Shown piece by piece: positions 26,057 to 34,998 of a DNA stretch of 64,000 bases. The stretch is from Hyphomonas oceanitis SCH89. GTDB lineage: Bacteria > Pseudomonadota > Alphaproteobacteria > Caulobacterales > Hyphomonadaceae. The position numbers and the translations under genes are program-made. Position 1 is the first letter of the stretch. Each line of letters opens with the position of its first letter. The notes under the pieces were generated by a model. The model did no database searches, was not told where the DNA came from, and worked only from the letters and a program-made list of their open reading frames with translations. Where the stretch lies: the NCBI RefSeq assembly GCF_000685295.1, contig NZ_ARYL01000006.1:1-64000 (forward strand), read 5' to 3'.

Positions 26057-26094
26057 AAAAAAAGCCGCCCCAACATACATTATGCAGGGGCGGC
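26057..26094 (-). terminator. Rho-independent terminator of the DUF2383 lipoprotein gene
   Basis: GCCGCCCC (26064-26071) pairs with GGGGCGGC (26087-26094) around a 15-nt loop. On the minus strand the stem is followed by a run of seven T (26057-26063). The stretch 25856-26056 between here and the NDUFA9-like gene contains no supported gene. Confidence 0.85.
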
Positions 26095-26122
26095 CTCTGT
26101 CGGCAATGTGAGGGAAGCTGGC

Positions 26123-26683
26123 CTAGATGGCCTTGTCTTTCGCTTCAAGTTTCTTGATCTCGGCATTCACCGACACCTGAAGCTTCTTGATCAGCGCCGC
26201 TGATTCAGGCGTCAGATCTGTCTTGGCGGTTTTGGCGAGTTCGTCGCGGATGTATTCTTCACCGCGTAGCACTTCCTCAATCGCAACTTCGGAGTCGTTG
26301 TCGACCGCTGTGCGAAGCGCGGTGAATGTGCGGTGGCCGGTGCCGAGGGCTTCACCTATCGTTGCCGGGTCGCCACCGAGGGCGATGACGCGATCCTGGA
26401 TGACTTCGCGCTCGCCATTGCGATAGTCGTGCAGCTCGAGCAGCATTTCTTTCAGGCCATTGTTTTTGTCCGGAATATCGGCAGCCTGCTTATAGAGTGC
26501 AGCCGCGTCTATATAGATGGATGTGAGCTTGTTCAGTTCGTTGACTTCGGTCTTCAGGTATGGCGCTTCGGCCGTGCTTTCCGATGCCATGGCTTTTTCT
26601 GAATTGGTGAGGCCGGCATTGGCGCATGCGCCGAGGGCCAGCGGAGCAGCAATGGCTGTAAGGGCATAAATATGGAGTCTCAT
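26123..26683 (-). CDS. Lipoprotein with DUF2383/PA2169 four-helix domain
   Basis: The 186-residue product has a lipoprotein signal ending LALGAC (lipid Cys near residue 19). A ferritin-like helical bundle of DUF2383 type follows: ELNKLTSIYIDAAALYKQAAD, LKEMLLELHDYRNGEREVIQDRVIALGG, and EYIRDELAKTAKT. Many DUF2383 proteins are cytoplasmic; this one is predicted to be exported. AAAGGAAA precedes the ATG. It is monocistronic with a terminator downstream. Confidence 0.75.
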   Translation of the reverse strand: MRLHIYALTAIAAPLALGACANAGLTNSEKAMASESTAEAPYLKTEVNELNKLTSIYIDAAALYKQAADIPDKNNGLKEMLLELHDYRNGEREVIQDRVIALGGDPATIGEALGTGHRTFTALRTAVDNDSEVAIEEVLRGEEYIRDELAKTAKTDLTPESAALIKKLQVSVNAEIKKLEAKDKAI

Positions 26684-26780
26684 GGGGTTTCCTTTCCGGA
26701 AGTGTCTGGTGCGTGACTAATCCGCGCCAGGCCGAAAGGTTGCGGTGGCGGCTGCTGGCGGCCGCCTTATCCCGGGTTTG

Positions 26781-27629
26781 CTAGAACAGTCCGATGGCTG
26801 GAGACATGAGGATAAGTGCAATGCCGAGCGCGAAGCGATAAAGCACGAAGGGCAGGAAGCTCATGCGCTGGAGAATGGCCATGAGGGCGGCAATCGAAGC
26901 GAGGCCGGTTATAAAGGCGACACCCGCGACGATCATGCCGTCCTGCAGCGTTACGACGCCGCCAGCAGGCTCTCCCATCAGGCCGAGTGCGCCGTAGAGT
27001 CCTGCAGCCGCCAGGATCGGCGCGCCGATGAGCATGGCAAATCGCGCCGCCTCGGAACGCTCATAGCCGAGCGCGCGGGCGGCCGTCATGGTGATACCGG
27101 AGCGGCTGGTGCCGGGGATGATGGCGGCGACGGCCTGCGTTGCGCCGATAAGGAAGGCGTGAAGGAGGGTCATGTCCTCTTCCTTGCGCTCGCGCCCGCC
27201 TTTCACATCCGCCCACCATAGGAGGGCGCCGAATATGATGGTGGCGCCAGCGACGGTCGCCGGGCCGCGCAGGGTTGCCTGCAGATCTTCGGGAAGGAGC
27301 TTCTCGTATCCAGCAGCAACGGCCAGCGCGACAGGCGTCGCCACGATAATGCAAAGCGCAAGACGGGCACCTTTTGATAGCGGCTTGCGGGTGACGGGCG
27401 CTGCGACCAGTTCGAACCCGCCCACGATGGCGCCGGCGACATCCTTGCGGAAATAGAGAAGCATGGCGGCAAGCGTGCCGAGATTGGAGACGGCATTGAT
27501 CAGGAGCTCGTCATGGCCTTCGAGGCCGAAATAGCCTGATGCCAACAGGACATGCGCTGAAGAGGAGATCGGCAGCCATTCCGTGAAGCCCTGGAGCGTC
27601 GCGATAATGATGAGCTGGAGCAGGGACAT
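26781..27629 (-). CDS. uppP: Undecaprenyl-diphosphatase UppP (BacA)
   Basis: Inner-membrane phosphatase recycling the undecaprenyl carrier for peptidoglycan and other surface polymers; it can confer bacitracin tolerance. The 282-residue polytopic product has both signature motifs: QGFTEWLPISSSAH near residue 13 and PGTSRSGITMTAAR near 171. Usual length. The stop lies about 97 bp upstream of the DUF2383 gene on the same strand. Confidence 0.95.
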   Translation of the reverse strand: MSLLQLIIIATLQGFTEWLPISSSAHVLLASGYFGLEGHDELLINAVSNLGTLAAMLLYFRKDVAGAIVGGFELVAAPVTRKPLSKGARLALCIIVATPVALAVAAGYEKLLPEDLQATLRGPATVAGATIIFGALLWWADVKGGRERKEEDMTLLHAFLIGATQAVAAIIPGTSRSGITMTAARALGYERSEAARFAMLIGAPILAAAGLYGALGLMGEPAGGVVTLQDGMIVAGVAFITGLASIAALMAILQRMSFLPFVLYRFALGIALILMSPAIGLF

Positions 27630-27771
27630 GACGGCCTCTTCACATGGTGCGGCCCCGGACCGGCCAGCATGGCTTTCCTCATCTAGCGCAGTTTTTTAAG
27701 AACGGCACCCTTTTGATAGATATATCATATCAATATTTAAAGGTCAGAATGGGATCTGCAAACGATCCACA

Positions 27772-27801
27772 TTGAATTGGAAATCGGCTATAAAATATCA
27801 T
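27772..27801 (+). promoter_or_regulatory. Candidate sigma70 promoter of gltDB in an AT-rich region
   Basis: TTGAAT (27772-27777), an 18-bp spacer and TATCAT (27796-27801) lie 83 bp before the gltD ATG. The surrounding 27700-27830 is markedly AT-rich for this chromosome and contains the imperfect palindrome TGATA-GATA-TATCA near 27715-27728. Confidence 0.5.
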
Positions 27802-27884
27802 AACGATACGTAATAATGGAATTCCTGCTTGTGGTGCCTGTCCTCATCATTGTAGATGACCGGACGGATTAGTGGGAGGTCTGC

Positions 27885-29330
27885 ATGGCCGAGAAAATGC
27901 TGCAGTTTACCAAGGTCGAGCGGTCCATGCCGGCCAAGCGCGCCGCGGATGCGCGCGCGACGGACTTCGAAGAGATCTATTCGGAGTTCAGCCTCAAGGC
28001 AGCTGGCGCGCAGGCGGCGCGGTGTTCGCAGTGCGGCGTGCCGTTCTGCCAGCAGGGTTGCCCGCTTTCCAACAATATTCCCGACTGGCTGAAATTGTCC
28101 GCTGAAGGGCGCCTTGAAGAAGCCTGGGAAGTGTCTTCGGCGACCAATAACATGCCGGAAATATGCGGCCGCATCTGCCCGCAGGACCGTCTTTGCGAGG
28201 GCATCTGCACCATTGAGCAATCGGGCCATGGCACCGTGACAATCGGGTCAGTGGAAAAATTCATCACCGACACGGCCTGGGAAAAAGGCTGGGTGAAGCC
28301 CATCGTGCCGCCACGCGAGCGCGCGCAGTCTGCCGGCATTATCGGCGCAGGCCCCGGTGGCCTTGCAGCGGCTGAGCAGCTGCGCCGCAAGGGCTACCAG
28401 GTCACTGTATATGATGCCTATGATCGTGGGGGCGGACTGCTGGTTTACGGTATTCCGGGCTTCAAGCTTGAAAAGCCGGTTGTTGCGCGCCGGATCAAGC
28501 ATCTGGAAGACAGCGGCATTGCGTTCAAGTTCAACACGCGCGTGGGCCAGGATGTGACGCTTCAGGAATTGCGCAAGACGCATGACACGCTGCTGATTGC
28601 GACAGGCGTTTATCAAGCCAAGGATCTGAAATGCCCCGGCGTTGGGGCCAGCGGCGTCTATGCCGCGCTGGACTACCTGACCGCTTCCAATCGCAAGAGC
28701 TTTGGCGACGCAGTCGAAGAATTTGATGACGGCACGTTGAATGCTGATGGCAAGCGCGTTGTCGTGATTGGCGGTGGGGACACGGCCATGGACTGCGTGC
28801 GCACGGCGATCCGGCAGGGCGCCAAGTCGGTGACCTGTCTTTATCGGCGTGACCGTGCCAACATGCCAGGCAGCCAGCGCGAAGTTGCGAATGCCGAAGA
28901 AGAAGGCGTCGTGTTCGAGTGGCTTGCTTCACCGGAAGCCATCCTCGACACCAAGGCCGGCAAGGTGAAAGCCGTGCGCGCTGCGAAGATGAAGCTTGGC
29001 GAGGCGGATGCATCCGGTCGCCAGAGCCCGGTCAAGACGGGCGAGACGATGGACGTTAAAGCCGACATGGTGATCAAGGCGCTGGGCTTTGACCCCGAAG
29101 ACCTGCCCGTCCTGTTCGGCGAGCCTGCGCTGACCGTGAACCGCTGGGGCGCTGTTCGCGTCGACTATGCGACCATGGAGACCAGCCTCTCGGGCGTCTA
29201 TGCGGCGGGAGATATCGTCCGCGGTGCGTCACTCGTGGTATGGGCCATCAAGGATGGGCGCGATGCGGCCGAGGCAATGCACAAGGCAATGAAGGCGGCC
29301 GATAAGGCCGCGAAAGTGGCGGCGGAGTAA
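27885..29330 (+). CDS. gltD: Glutamate synthase small subunit
   Basis: NADPH-oxidising beta subunit that passes electrons to GltB. The 481-residue product has N-terminal 4Fe-4S ligands (CSQCGVPFC, and CGRICPQDRLCEGIC), the FAD motif GAGPGGLAAAEQLRRKG and the NADPH motif GGGDTAMDCVRTAIRQGA. The C-terminal FAD contact is AAGDIVRGASLVVWAIKDGRDAA. GGGAGG precedes the ATG. gltB starts 6 nt after its stop, so the pair forms an operon for ammonia assimilation. Confidence 0.96.
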   Translation: MAEKMLQFTKVERSMPAKRAADARATDFEEIYSEFSLKAAGAQAARCSQCGVPFCQQGCPLSNNIPDWLKLSAEGRLEEAWEVSSATNNMPEICGRICPQDRLCEGICTIEQSGHGTVTIGSVEKFITDTAWEKGWVKPIVPPRERAQSAGIIGAGPGGLAAAEQLRRKGYQVTVYDAYDRGGGLLVYGIPGFKLEKPVVARRIKHLEDSGIAFKFNTRVGQDVTLQELRKTHDTLLIATGVYQAKDLKCPGVGASGVYAALDYLTASNRKSFGDAVEEFDDGTLNADGKRVVVIGGGDTAMDCVRTAIRQGAKSVTCLYRRDRANMPGSQREVANAEEEGVVFEWLASPEAILDTKAGKVKAVRAAKMKLGEADASGRQSPVKTGETMDVKADMVIKALGFDPEDLPVLFGEPALTVNRWGAVRVDYATMETSLSGVYAAGDIVRGASLVVWAIKDGRDAAEAMHKAMKAADKAAKVAAE

Positions 29331-29336
29331 GACGAC

Positions 29337-32300
29337 ATGTCAGATTATGTGAAACAGTACGAAGCGAACCGCCAGAAACTGATCGACGGACACGCCTATG
29401 ACCCGGCGGACGAGCATGATGCCTGCGGCGTAGGCCTCGTCGCTGCGCTGGATGGTAAGCCTCGGCGCGAGATCGTCGAAATGGGCATCATGGCGCTCAA
29501 GAACGTCTGGCACCGGGGCGCAGTCGATGCTGACGGCAAGACGGGCGATGGCGCGGGCATCCGTGTGGCCGTGCCGCAGGACTTTTTCCGCGAGCATGTG
29601 ACGCGCACCGGCCACACGCCGACGGATGACCCGATATGCGTCGGCCAGATTTTCCTGCCGCGCACGGATTTTGCAGCGCAGGAAGCTGCGCGCACAATCG
29701 TCGAAACCGAAGTGCTACATTTCGGCTTCTATATCTATGGCTGGCGCCAGCCACCTGTCGATGTATCCGTAATTGGCCAGAAGGCGAAAGACACGCGCCC
29801 AGCCATCGAACAGATCATGTTCCGCGATGCGCAGGGTCGTACGCCGGAAGACCTTGAGCGCGCCCTCTATATCTGCCGCCGCCGCATCGAGCGCCGCGCG
29901 CGCGAAATGGCCATTCCCGGCTTCTATGTCTGCTCGCTCAGCCATGCTTCCCTGATCTACAAGGGCATGTTCCTCGCGCAGGACATCGACAATTTCTATC
30001 TCGACCTGCGTGACCCGCGTTTCGTTTCGAACTTCGCGATCTATCACCAGCGCTATTCGACGAACACGTTCCCGCAATGGTCCCTTGCCCAGCCTTTCCG
30101 GATGATCGCGCACAATGGCGAGATCAATACGCTGCGCGGCAACAAGAACTGGATGAAGAGCCACGAGATCCGCATGGTCTCGGAAGATTTCGGCGACTAT
30201 GTCGATGACGTGAAGCCTGTCATTCCGGATGGCTCGTCTGATTCGGGCGCGCTGGATTCCGTGTTCGAACTGCTCTGCAAATCCGGTCGCGCTGCGCCGA
30301 TGGCCAAGGCAATGTTGATTCCGGAAGCCTGGTCGAAGCGGGATTCCGTCATGCCGACGGCGCACCGCGCGCTTTATGACTATTGCAACTCTGTCATGGA
30401 GCCGTGGGACGGCCCGGCCGGCATCGCGGCCTATGATGGTCGCTGGGCGATTGCGGGCCTCGATCGAAACGGCCTTCGTCCGCTCCGCTATGCGCTGACC
30501 ACGGACGGGATTCTCGCTGTCGGTTCGGAAGCGGGCATGTGTCCTCTGGGCGACCATGAAGTGGCGCGTCGCGGGTCTATCCCGGCCGGTGGGATGATCG
30601 CGGCCGACCTCAAGACGGGTAAATTCTACGAGCACCGTGAGCTGATCGACTTCCTCGCGGCGCAAAACCCGTATGAGGAGTGGCTGTCCAGCGTGACGGA
30701 GCTTGAGCCCGAAATCGGGCCGGGGCCGGAGCCGAAACTGTACAACAAAGAAGAGCTGCTGCGTCGTCAGACGGCTGCGGGCTATTCCCTTGAAACACTG
30801 GAGCTGATCCTCTCCCCAATGGCCGAGTCCGCGAAAGAGGCGCTCGGATCCATGGGCGATGATACAGCGCCTGCGGTTCTCTCCTTCTCCTACCGTCCGA
30901 TGAGCCATTTCTTCCGGCAGAATTTCAGCCAGGTGACTAACCCGCCGGTGGACCCCCTGCGCGAAGCGCGGGTGATGAGTCTCAAGACCCGGTTCAAGAA
31001 CCTCGGCAACGTGCTGGACACGGACAAGTCCCAGCAGGAAGTTTTCGTGCTCGAAAGCCCGGTCCTGACAACGGGCATGTATGAGCGCCTGATTGACCGG
31101 CTGGGCGTCGGCATGGCCGAAATAGACTGCACCTTTGATGAAGCCGACGCGTCTTCTGATGGTGCGGCGCTCAAGGATGCGCTCAGCCGTATCAGGCGTG
31201 AGGCTGAAGAAGCCGTTCGCGAAGGCCGCGAGCATATCGTCCTGACGGACCAGTACCAGTCGGCCAGCAAGATCGCGATCCCCATGATCCTTGCGACGGG
31301 CGCGGTTCACTCACATCTCGTGGCTCAAGGCCTGCGTACATTCTGCTCCATCACGGTGCGATCTGCGGAATGTCTCGACACACACTATTTTGCCGTTCTC
31401 GTCGGCGTCGGCGCAACCTGCGTCAACGCTTACCTTGCGCAGGACGTGATTGCAGACCGCCACGCGCGCGGCCTGTTTGATGACATGGCGCTCAATGAGT
31501 GCGTCAAGAACTATAAGGAAGCCATCGAGGCGGGCCTGCTCAAGATCATCTCCAAGATGGGTATCTCGGTCATTTCCTCCTATCGCGGCGGATACAATTT
31601 CGAGGCACTTGGACTCTCTCGTGCGCTTGTCGCGGATTACTTCCCCGGCATGAACAGCCGCATCTCGGGCCTTGGCCTTGCGGGGCTTGAAGAGAATGCG
31701 CTGGCGCGCCATGAAGCCGCATTCGACGAGGACGTTGTTTCACTGCCTGTCGGCGGCTTCTATCGTCTGCGCGCGAAGGAAGAGCCACATGCGCTGGACG
31801 GCAACCTGATCCATACGCTGCAGGCTGCCTGTAATCGCGGTGACTACTCCATCTATCGTAAATATGTCGAAGCGGTGCATGCACGCGACCCTATCCAGCT
31901 GCGTGACTTGCTGGACTTCAAGGCGGCGGGCGAAGCTGTGCCGCTGTCGCAGGTCCAATCGATCAACGAGATTCGTAAACGCTTCGTCACGCCAGGCATG
32001 TCGCTCGGGGCGCTCAGCCCCGAAGCGCATGGCACCCTGAACATCGCCATGAACCGGATTGGTGCGAAGTCGGTTTCCGGTGAGGGCGGCGAGGATCGTG
32101 CGCGCTATCGGCCGCTGCCGAATGGCGACAACATGAACTCGGCCGTGAAGCAGATTGCCTCCGGGCGCTTCGGCGTGACGGCGGAATACCTCAACCAATG
32201 CCGCGAGATCGAAATCAAAATTGCTCAGGGCGCCAAGCCCGGCGAGGGCGGGCAGCTGCCGGGTTTCAAGGTGACGGAATTCATTGCCAAGCTGCGCCAT

Positions 32301-33878
32301 GCGACGCCGGGCGTGATGCTGATCTCGCCGCCGCCGCACCATGACATCTATTCTATCGAGGATCTGGCGCAGCTGATCTACGACCTGAAGCAGATCAACC
32401 CGGATTGCCGGGTTGCTGTGAAGCTTGTCGCCCAGTCGGGCGTTGGCACCGTGGCCGCTGGTGTGGCCAAGGCCAAGGCGGACATCATCCTGATTGCCGG
32501 CGGTGTCGGCGGGACGGGTGCGAGCCCGCAGACCTCAATCAAATATGCCGGCCTTCCCTGGGAACTGGGGCTTGCTGAAGCGCACCAGATCCTGTCGCTC
32601 AACAATCTGCGCGACAAGGTTACTTTGCGGACTGATGGTGGCCTGCGGACCGGGCGCGATATCGTCATCGCGGCAATGCTCGGCGCTGAAGAGTATGGCA
32701 TCGGCACGGCCAGCCTTGTGGCCATGGGCTGTATCATGGTGCGTCAGTGCCATTCTAACACCTGCCCAGTCGGCGTCTGCGTTCAGGACGAGGCGCTTCG
32801 CGCGCACTTCACAGGTTCGCCGGAGAAGGTCGTCAACCTGATGAGCTTTATCGCAGAAGACGTGCGTGAAGTGCTCGCCTCGCTCGGCCTGAAGTCGCTC
32901 GACGAGGCGATCGGTCGGACAGACCTGCTCGTGCAGGTCAGCCGCGGCGCATCGCATCTTGATGACCTCGACCTCAACCCGCTGCTGGTCCAGGTCGATA
33001 CCGATCATCCGGTTGTCTACCAGCCGACACGGCGCGAGGAAGTACCTGATTCGCTCGACGTTCAAATCCTGCGGGATGCCGAGCCGTTCTTCGAGCGCGG
33101 CGAGAAGATGCAGCTGGAATATAATGTCCAGAACACGATGCGGGCCATCGGCGCGCGGTCGAGTTCCGCGATCACGCGCAAGTTCGGCATGAGCGCGCTG
33201 CCGGAAGGCCGCCTTCATATCCGGCTTGAGGGATCGGCCGGTCAGTCGCTCGGCGCATTCGCCGTGCAGGGCCTGCTGCTGGAAGTCATCGGGGATTCCA
33301 ATGACTATGTCGGCAAGGGCCTGTCGGGGGCAACGATTGTTGTTGCGCCGAAACCGCGCGAGCGGCGCTCGGCTTCGGGGGATGCGATCGTCGGCAATAC
33401 CTGCCTCTATGGCGCCACGGCGGGCAAACTATTCGCGGCCGGCACGGCAGGCGTGCGGTTTGCCGTTCGTAACTCGGGCGCCAGGACGGTGGTTGAAGGC
33501 TGCGGAGCGAATGGCTGCGAATACATGACCGGTGGCCGCGCGGCGATCCTCGGGCCTGTGGGTGACAATTTCGGTGCCGGCATGACCGGCGGTGCGGCCT
33601 TTATCTGGGATCCGGAAAACCGGTTCGAGCGTGTTGCCAACCCGGACTCCATTGACTGGTATCCGCTGGCCGACATGCCGACCGAGCATATCGAGCAATG
33701 CCATGCCTTGATCCAGGAACATGCTGACCGGACAGGCTCCGTCCGAGCTGTGGAGCTTCTGTCGGAATGGGAAGCTTCGCTTGGGCAGATCCTGATGGTC
33801 GTGCCGAAGGAGATTGCGCACCTCCTGCTGCCAAAGGACAAGCCCAAGGCAAAGAAGAAAGTGGCCGAAAAAGCCTGA
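29337..33878 (+). CDS. gltB: Glutamate synthase large subunit
   Basis: Makes two glutamates from glutamine and 2-oxoglutarate. The 1513-residue product has an N-terminal Ntn amidotransferase domain with nucleophile Cys30 (DACGVGL) after a propeptide of 29 residues. The central domain, the FMN-binding synthase domain (GGEDRARY, PGEGGQLPG, GGVGGTGASP), the 3Fe-4S ligands (CIMVRQCHSNTCPVGVC) and the C-terminal beta-helix GXGXG domain are all present. It is complete and in operon with gltD. Confidence 0.97.
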   Translation: MSDYVKQYEANRQKLIDGHAYDPADEHDACGVGLVAALDGKPRREIVEMGIMALKNVWHRGAVDADGKTGDGAGIRVAVPQDFFREHVTRTGHTPTDDPICVGQIFLPRTDFAAQEAARTIVETEVLHFGFYIYGWRQPPVDVSVIGQKAKDTRPAIEQIMFRDAQGRTPEDLERALYICRRRIERRAREMAIPGFYVCSLSHASLIYKGMFLAQDIDNFYLDLRDPRFVSNFAIYHQRYSTNTFPQWSLAQPFRMIAHNGEINTLRGNKNWMKSHEIRMVSEDFGDYVDDVKPVIPDGSSDSGALDSVFELLCKSGRAAPMAKAMLIPEAWSKRDSVMPTAHRALYDYCNSVMEPWDGPAGIAAYDGRWAIAGLDRNGLRPLRYALTTDGILAVGSEAGMCPLGDHEVARRGSIPAGGMIAADLKTGKFYEHRELIDFLAAQNPYEEWLSSVTELEPEIGPGPEPKLYNKEELLRRQTAAGYSLETLELILSPMAESAKEALGSMGDDTAPAVLSFSYRPMSHFFRQNFSQVTNPPVDPLREARVMSLKTRFKNLGNVLDTDKSQQEVFVLESPVLTTGMYERLIDRLGVGMAEIDCTFDEADASSDGAALKDALSRIRREAEEAVREGREHIVLTDQYQSASKIAIPMILATGAVHSHLVAQGLRTFCSITVRSAECLDTHYFAVLVGVGATCVNAYLAQDVIADRHARGLFDDMALNECVKNYKEAIEAGLLKIISKMGISVISSYRGGYNFEALGLSRALVADYFPGMNSRISGLGLAGLEENALARHEAAFDEDVVSLPVGGFYRLRAKEEPHALDGNLIHTLQAACNRGDYSIYRKYVEAVHARDPIQLRDLLDFKAAGEAVPLSQVQSINEIRKRFVTPGMSLGALSPEAHGTLNIAMNRIGAKSVSGEGGEDRARYRPLPNGDNMNSAVKQIASGRFGVTAEYLNQCREIEIKIAQGAKPGEGGQLPGFKVTEFIAKLRHATPGVMLISPPPHHDIYSIEDLAQLIYDLKQINPDCRVAVKLVAQSGVGTVAAGVAKAKADIILIAGGVGGTGASPQTSIKYAGLPWELGLAEAHQILSLNNLRDKVTLRTDGGLRTGRDIVIAAMLGAEEYGIGTASLVAMGCIMVRQCHSNTCPVGVCVQDEALRAHFTGSPEKVVNLMSFIAEDVREVLASLGLKSLDEAIGRTDLLVQVSRGASHLDDLDLNPLLVQVDTDHPVVYQPTRREEVPDSLDVQILRDAEPFFERGEKMQLEYNVQNTMRAIGARSSSAITRKFGMSALPEGRLHIRLEGSAGQSLGAFAVQGLLLEVIGDSNDYVGKGLSGATIVVAPKPRERRSASGDAIVGNTCLYGATAGKLFAAGTAGVRFAVRNSGARTVVEGCGANGCEYMTGGRAAILGPVGDNFGAGMTGGAAFIWDPENRFERVANPDSIDWYPLADMPTEHIEQCHALIQEHADRTGSVRAVELLSEWEASLGQILMVVPKEIAHLLLPKDKPKAKKKVAEKA

Positions 33879-33887
33879 TGCAAAATC

Positions 33888-33931
33888 GACCGGGCCTCAT
33901 TCTGTGCGCTTGCTCAGGATGAGGCCCGGTC
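33888..33931 (+). terminator. Terminator after gltB
   Basis: A perfect 13-bp stem, GACCGGGCCTCAT (33888-33900) with ATGAGGCCCGGTC (33919-33931), is followed by TGTTTGT. It lies just after the gltB stop and may also serve the convergent DUF4349 gene. Confidence 0.8.
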
Positions 33932-33937
33932 TGTTTG

Positions 33938-34831
33938 TCAGGACTTCTTGCGGCGGATGCGTGGCCAGATCAGTTTCAGCCAGAGCCACAGGAAGACGCC
34001 AATCAGGATCAGCCATGGCAGGCCGACGGCGAACGCCGTGATCACGGCGGCCAGCGCGCTCGACAGGTTGTAGAAGAAGCCGCCGAACGCATCACCGAGC
34101 GGGCTGAGGGCGCTGCTGGAGACCGGGTTGCGCTTGGTCTCGTAGCTGACCGCGAGCTGGCTCATGTTCACGCGCTGCATCAGCGCCTTCATGGATGACT
34201 TCAGCGAGTCGATCTCGCCATTCACGCGGGCGAGTTCACGTTCGGTGTCGAGCAGTTCGCCGAGGTCACCGGGGCGGTTCTCCAGCAGGTCTTCGATCCG
34301 CTTCTGCAGGGCTTCCTGGGCATGCAGGCGGGCATTGGTGTCGATGATGGTGACGGTCAGGTCTTCCGCCGTTGTCTGGCGGGTGGTGACTTCGCCCTTG
34401 GCCGCATCGGCTTCAGCCTCGACTCCGTTCAGAAAGGTCTCGATCCAGTCCGGCGTGGCGCGCAGGTTCAGTGAGCCGGAGGATTCGTCTTCCGACCAGG
34501 CGTTCAGGTAGGAATTGGTGACGATACACTTGTCCGGCCCGGCCTTGTTGCAGGCGGCAATATGGCCCTGCATGACGGGCTCAATGGCATTGACCGGCAG
34601 GCGCAGGCCGAGGGAGTGGGAGTAGGCGATATATTGCTGCACGGCGGCATCGACCGGGGTGCCGCCGCCTGCGGCTTCTTCCATCGGGGCGGCTTCATAG
34701 TTTTGCTGGCTCATCATGGCTGTTGGAGCTGGCGGTGGCGGCGCCATGGCGCTTCGGTCGGCGCTGCCCTGGCCACCGCAGGCGGCGAGCGCGATGGCGG
34801 CTATGGCTAGCAGGCTGGTATGTGTCTTCAT
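33938..34831 (-). CDS. DUF4349 lipoprotein
   Basis: The 297-residue product has a lipoprotein signal (IAAIALAACGG, lipid Cys near 19), a proline-rich linker and a DUF4349 domain with a long coiled coil (about 190-235: ELLDTERELARVNGEIDSL and following). A C-terminal membrane helix (AFAVGLPWLILIGVFLWLWL) and a basic RIRRKKS end follow. The family has no assigned function. It is expected to span from the periplasm into a membrane. Confidence 0.8.
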   Translation of the reverse strand: MKTHTSLLAIAAIALAACGGQGSADRSAMAPPPPAPTAMMSQQNYEAAPMEEAAGGGTPVDAAVQQYIAYSHSLGLRLPVNAIEPVMQGHIAACNKAGPDKCIVTNSYLNAWSEDESSGSLNLRATPDWIETFLNGVEAEADAAKGEVTTRQTTAEDLTVTIIDTNARLHAQEALQKRIEDLLENRPGDLGELLDTERELARVNGEIDSLKSSMKALMQRVNMSQLAVSYETKRNPVSSSALSPLGDAFGGFFYNLSSALAAVITAFAVGLPWLILIGVFLWLWLKLIWPRIRRKKS

Positions 34832-34956
34832 TGTCTTTGTCCCTCCAAAGATCGGTCACAGCCATCATGAAACCCGAATAAAGGCAATATGAGGCTCCAA
34901 TTGTGCGCGGCTTCAGGCGGGTGAGACATCGGCGCGTGATACATATGGGAGGTGAT

Positions 34957-34998
34957 ATGATAACGCGGTTCATGAACCTGATTTGCTGGCGCCCATGA
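34957..34998 (+). CDS. 13-residue leader peptide coupled to the SulP transporter
   Basis: ATG at 34957 follows a near-ideal ribosome site, GGGAGGTGAT (34947-34956). The codons give MITRFMNLICWRP and end at TGA 34996-34998, which overlaps the SulP ATG (34995) in an ATGA junction. The SulP gene has no ribosome site of its own, so its translation is predicted to depend on termination of this leader. A regulatory role for the leader is inference. Confidence 0.6.
   Translation: MITRFMNLICWRP

Noticed and set aside
25914-26111. Short plus-strand frame between the NDUFA9-like gene and the lipoprotein
   Set aside because: It runs through the terminator at 26057-26094, has no ribosome site and encodes no recognisable protein.
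29715-31310. A 531-codon open frame antisense to gltB
   Set aside because: gltB is certain here; the antisense frame is a composition artefact without motifs.
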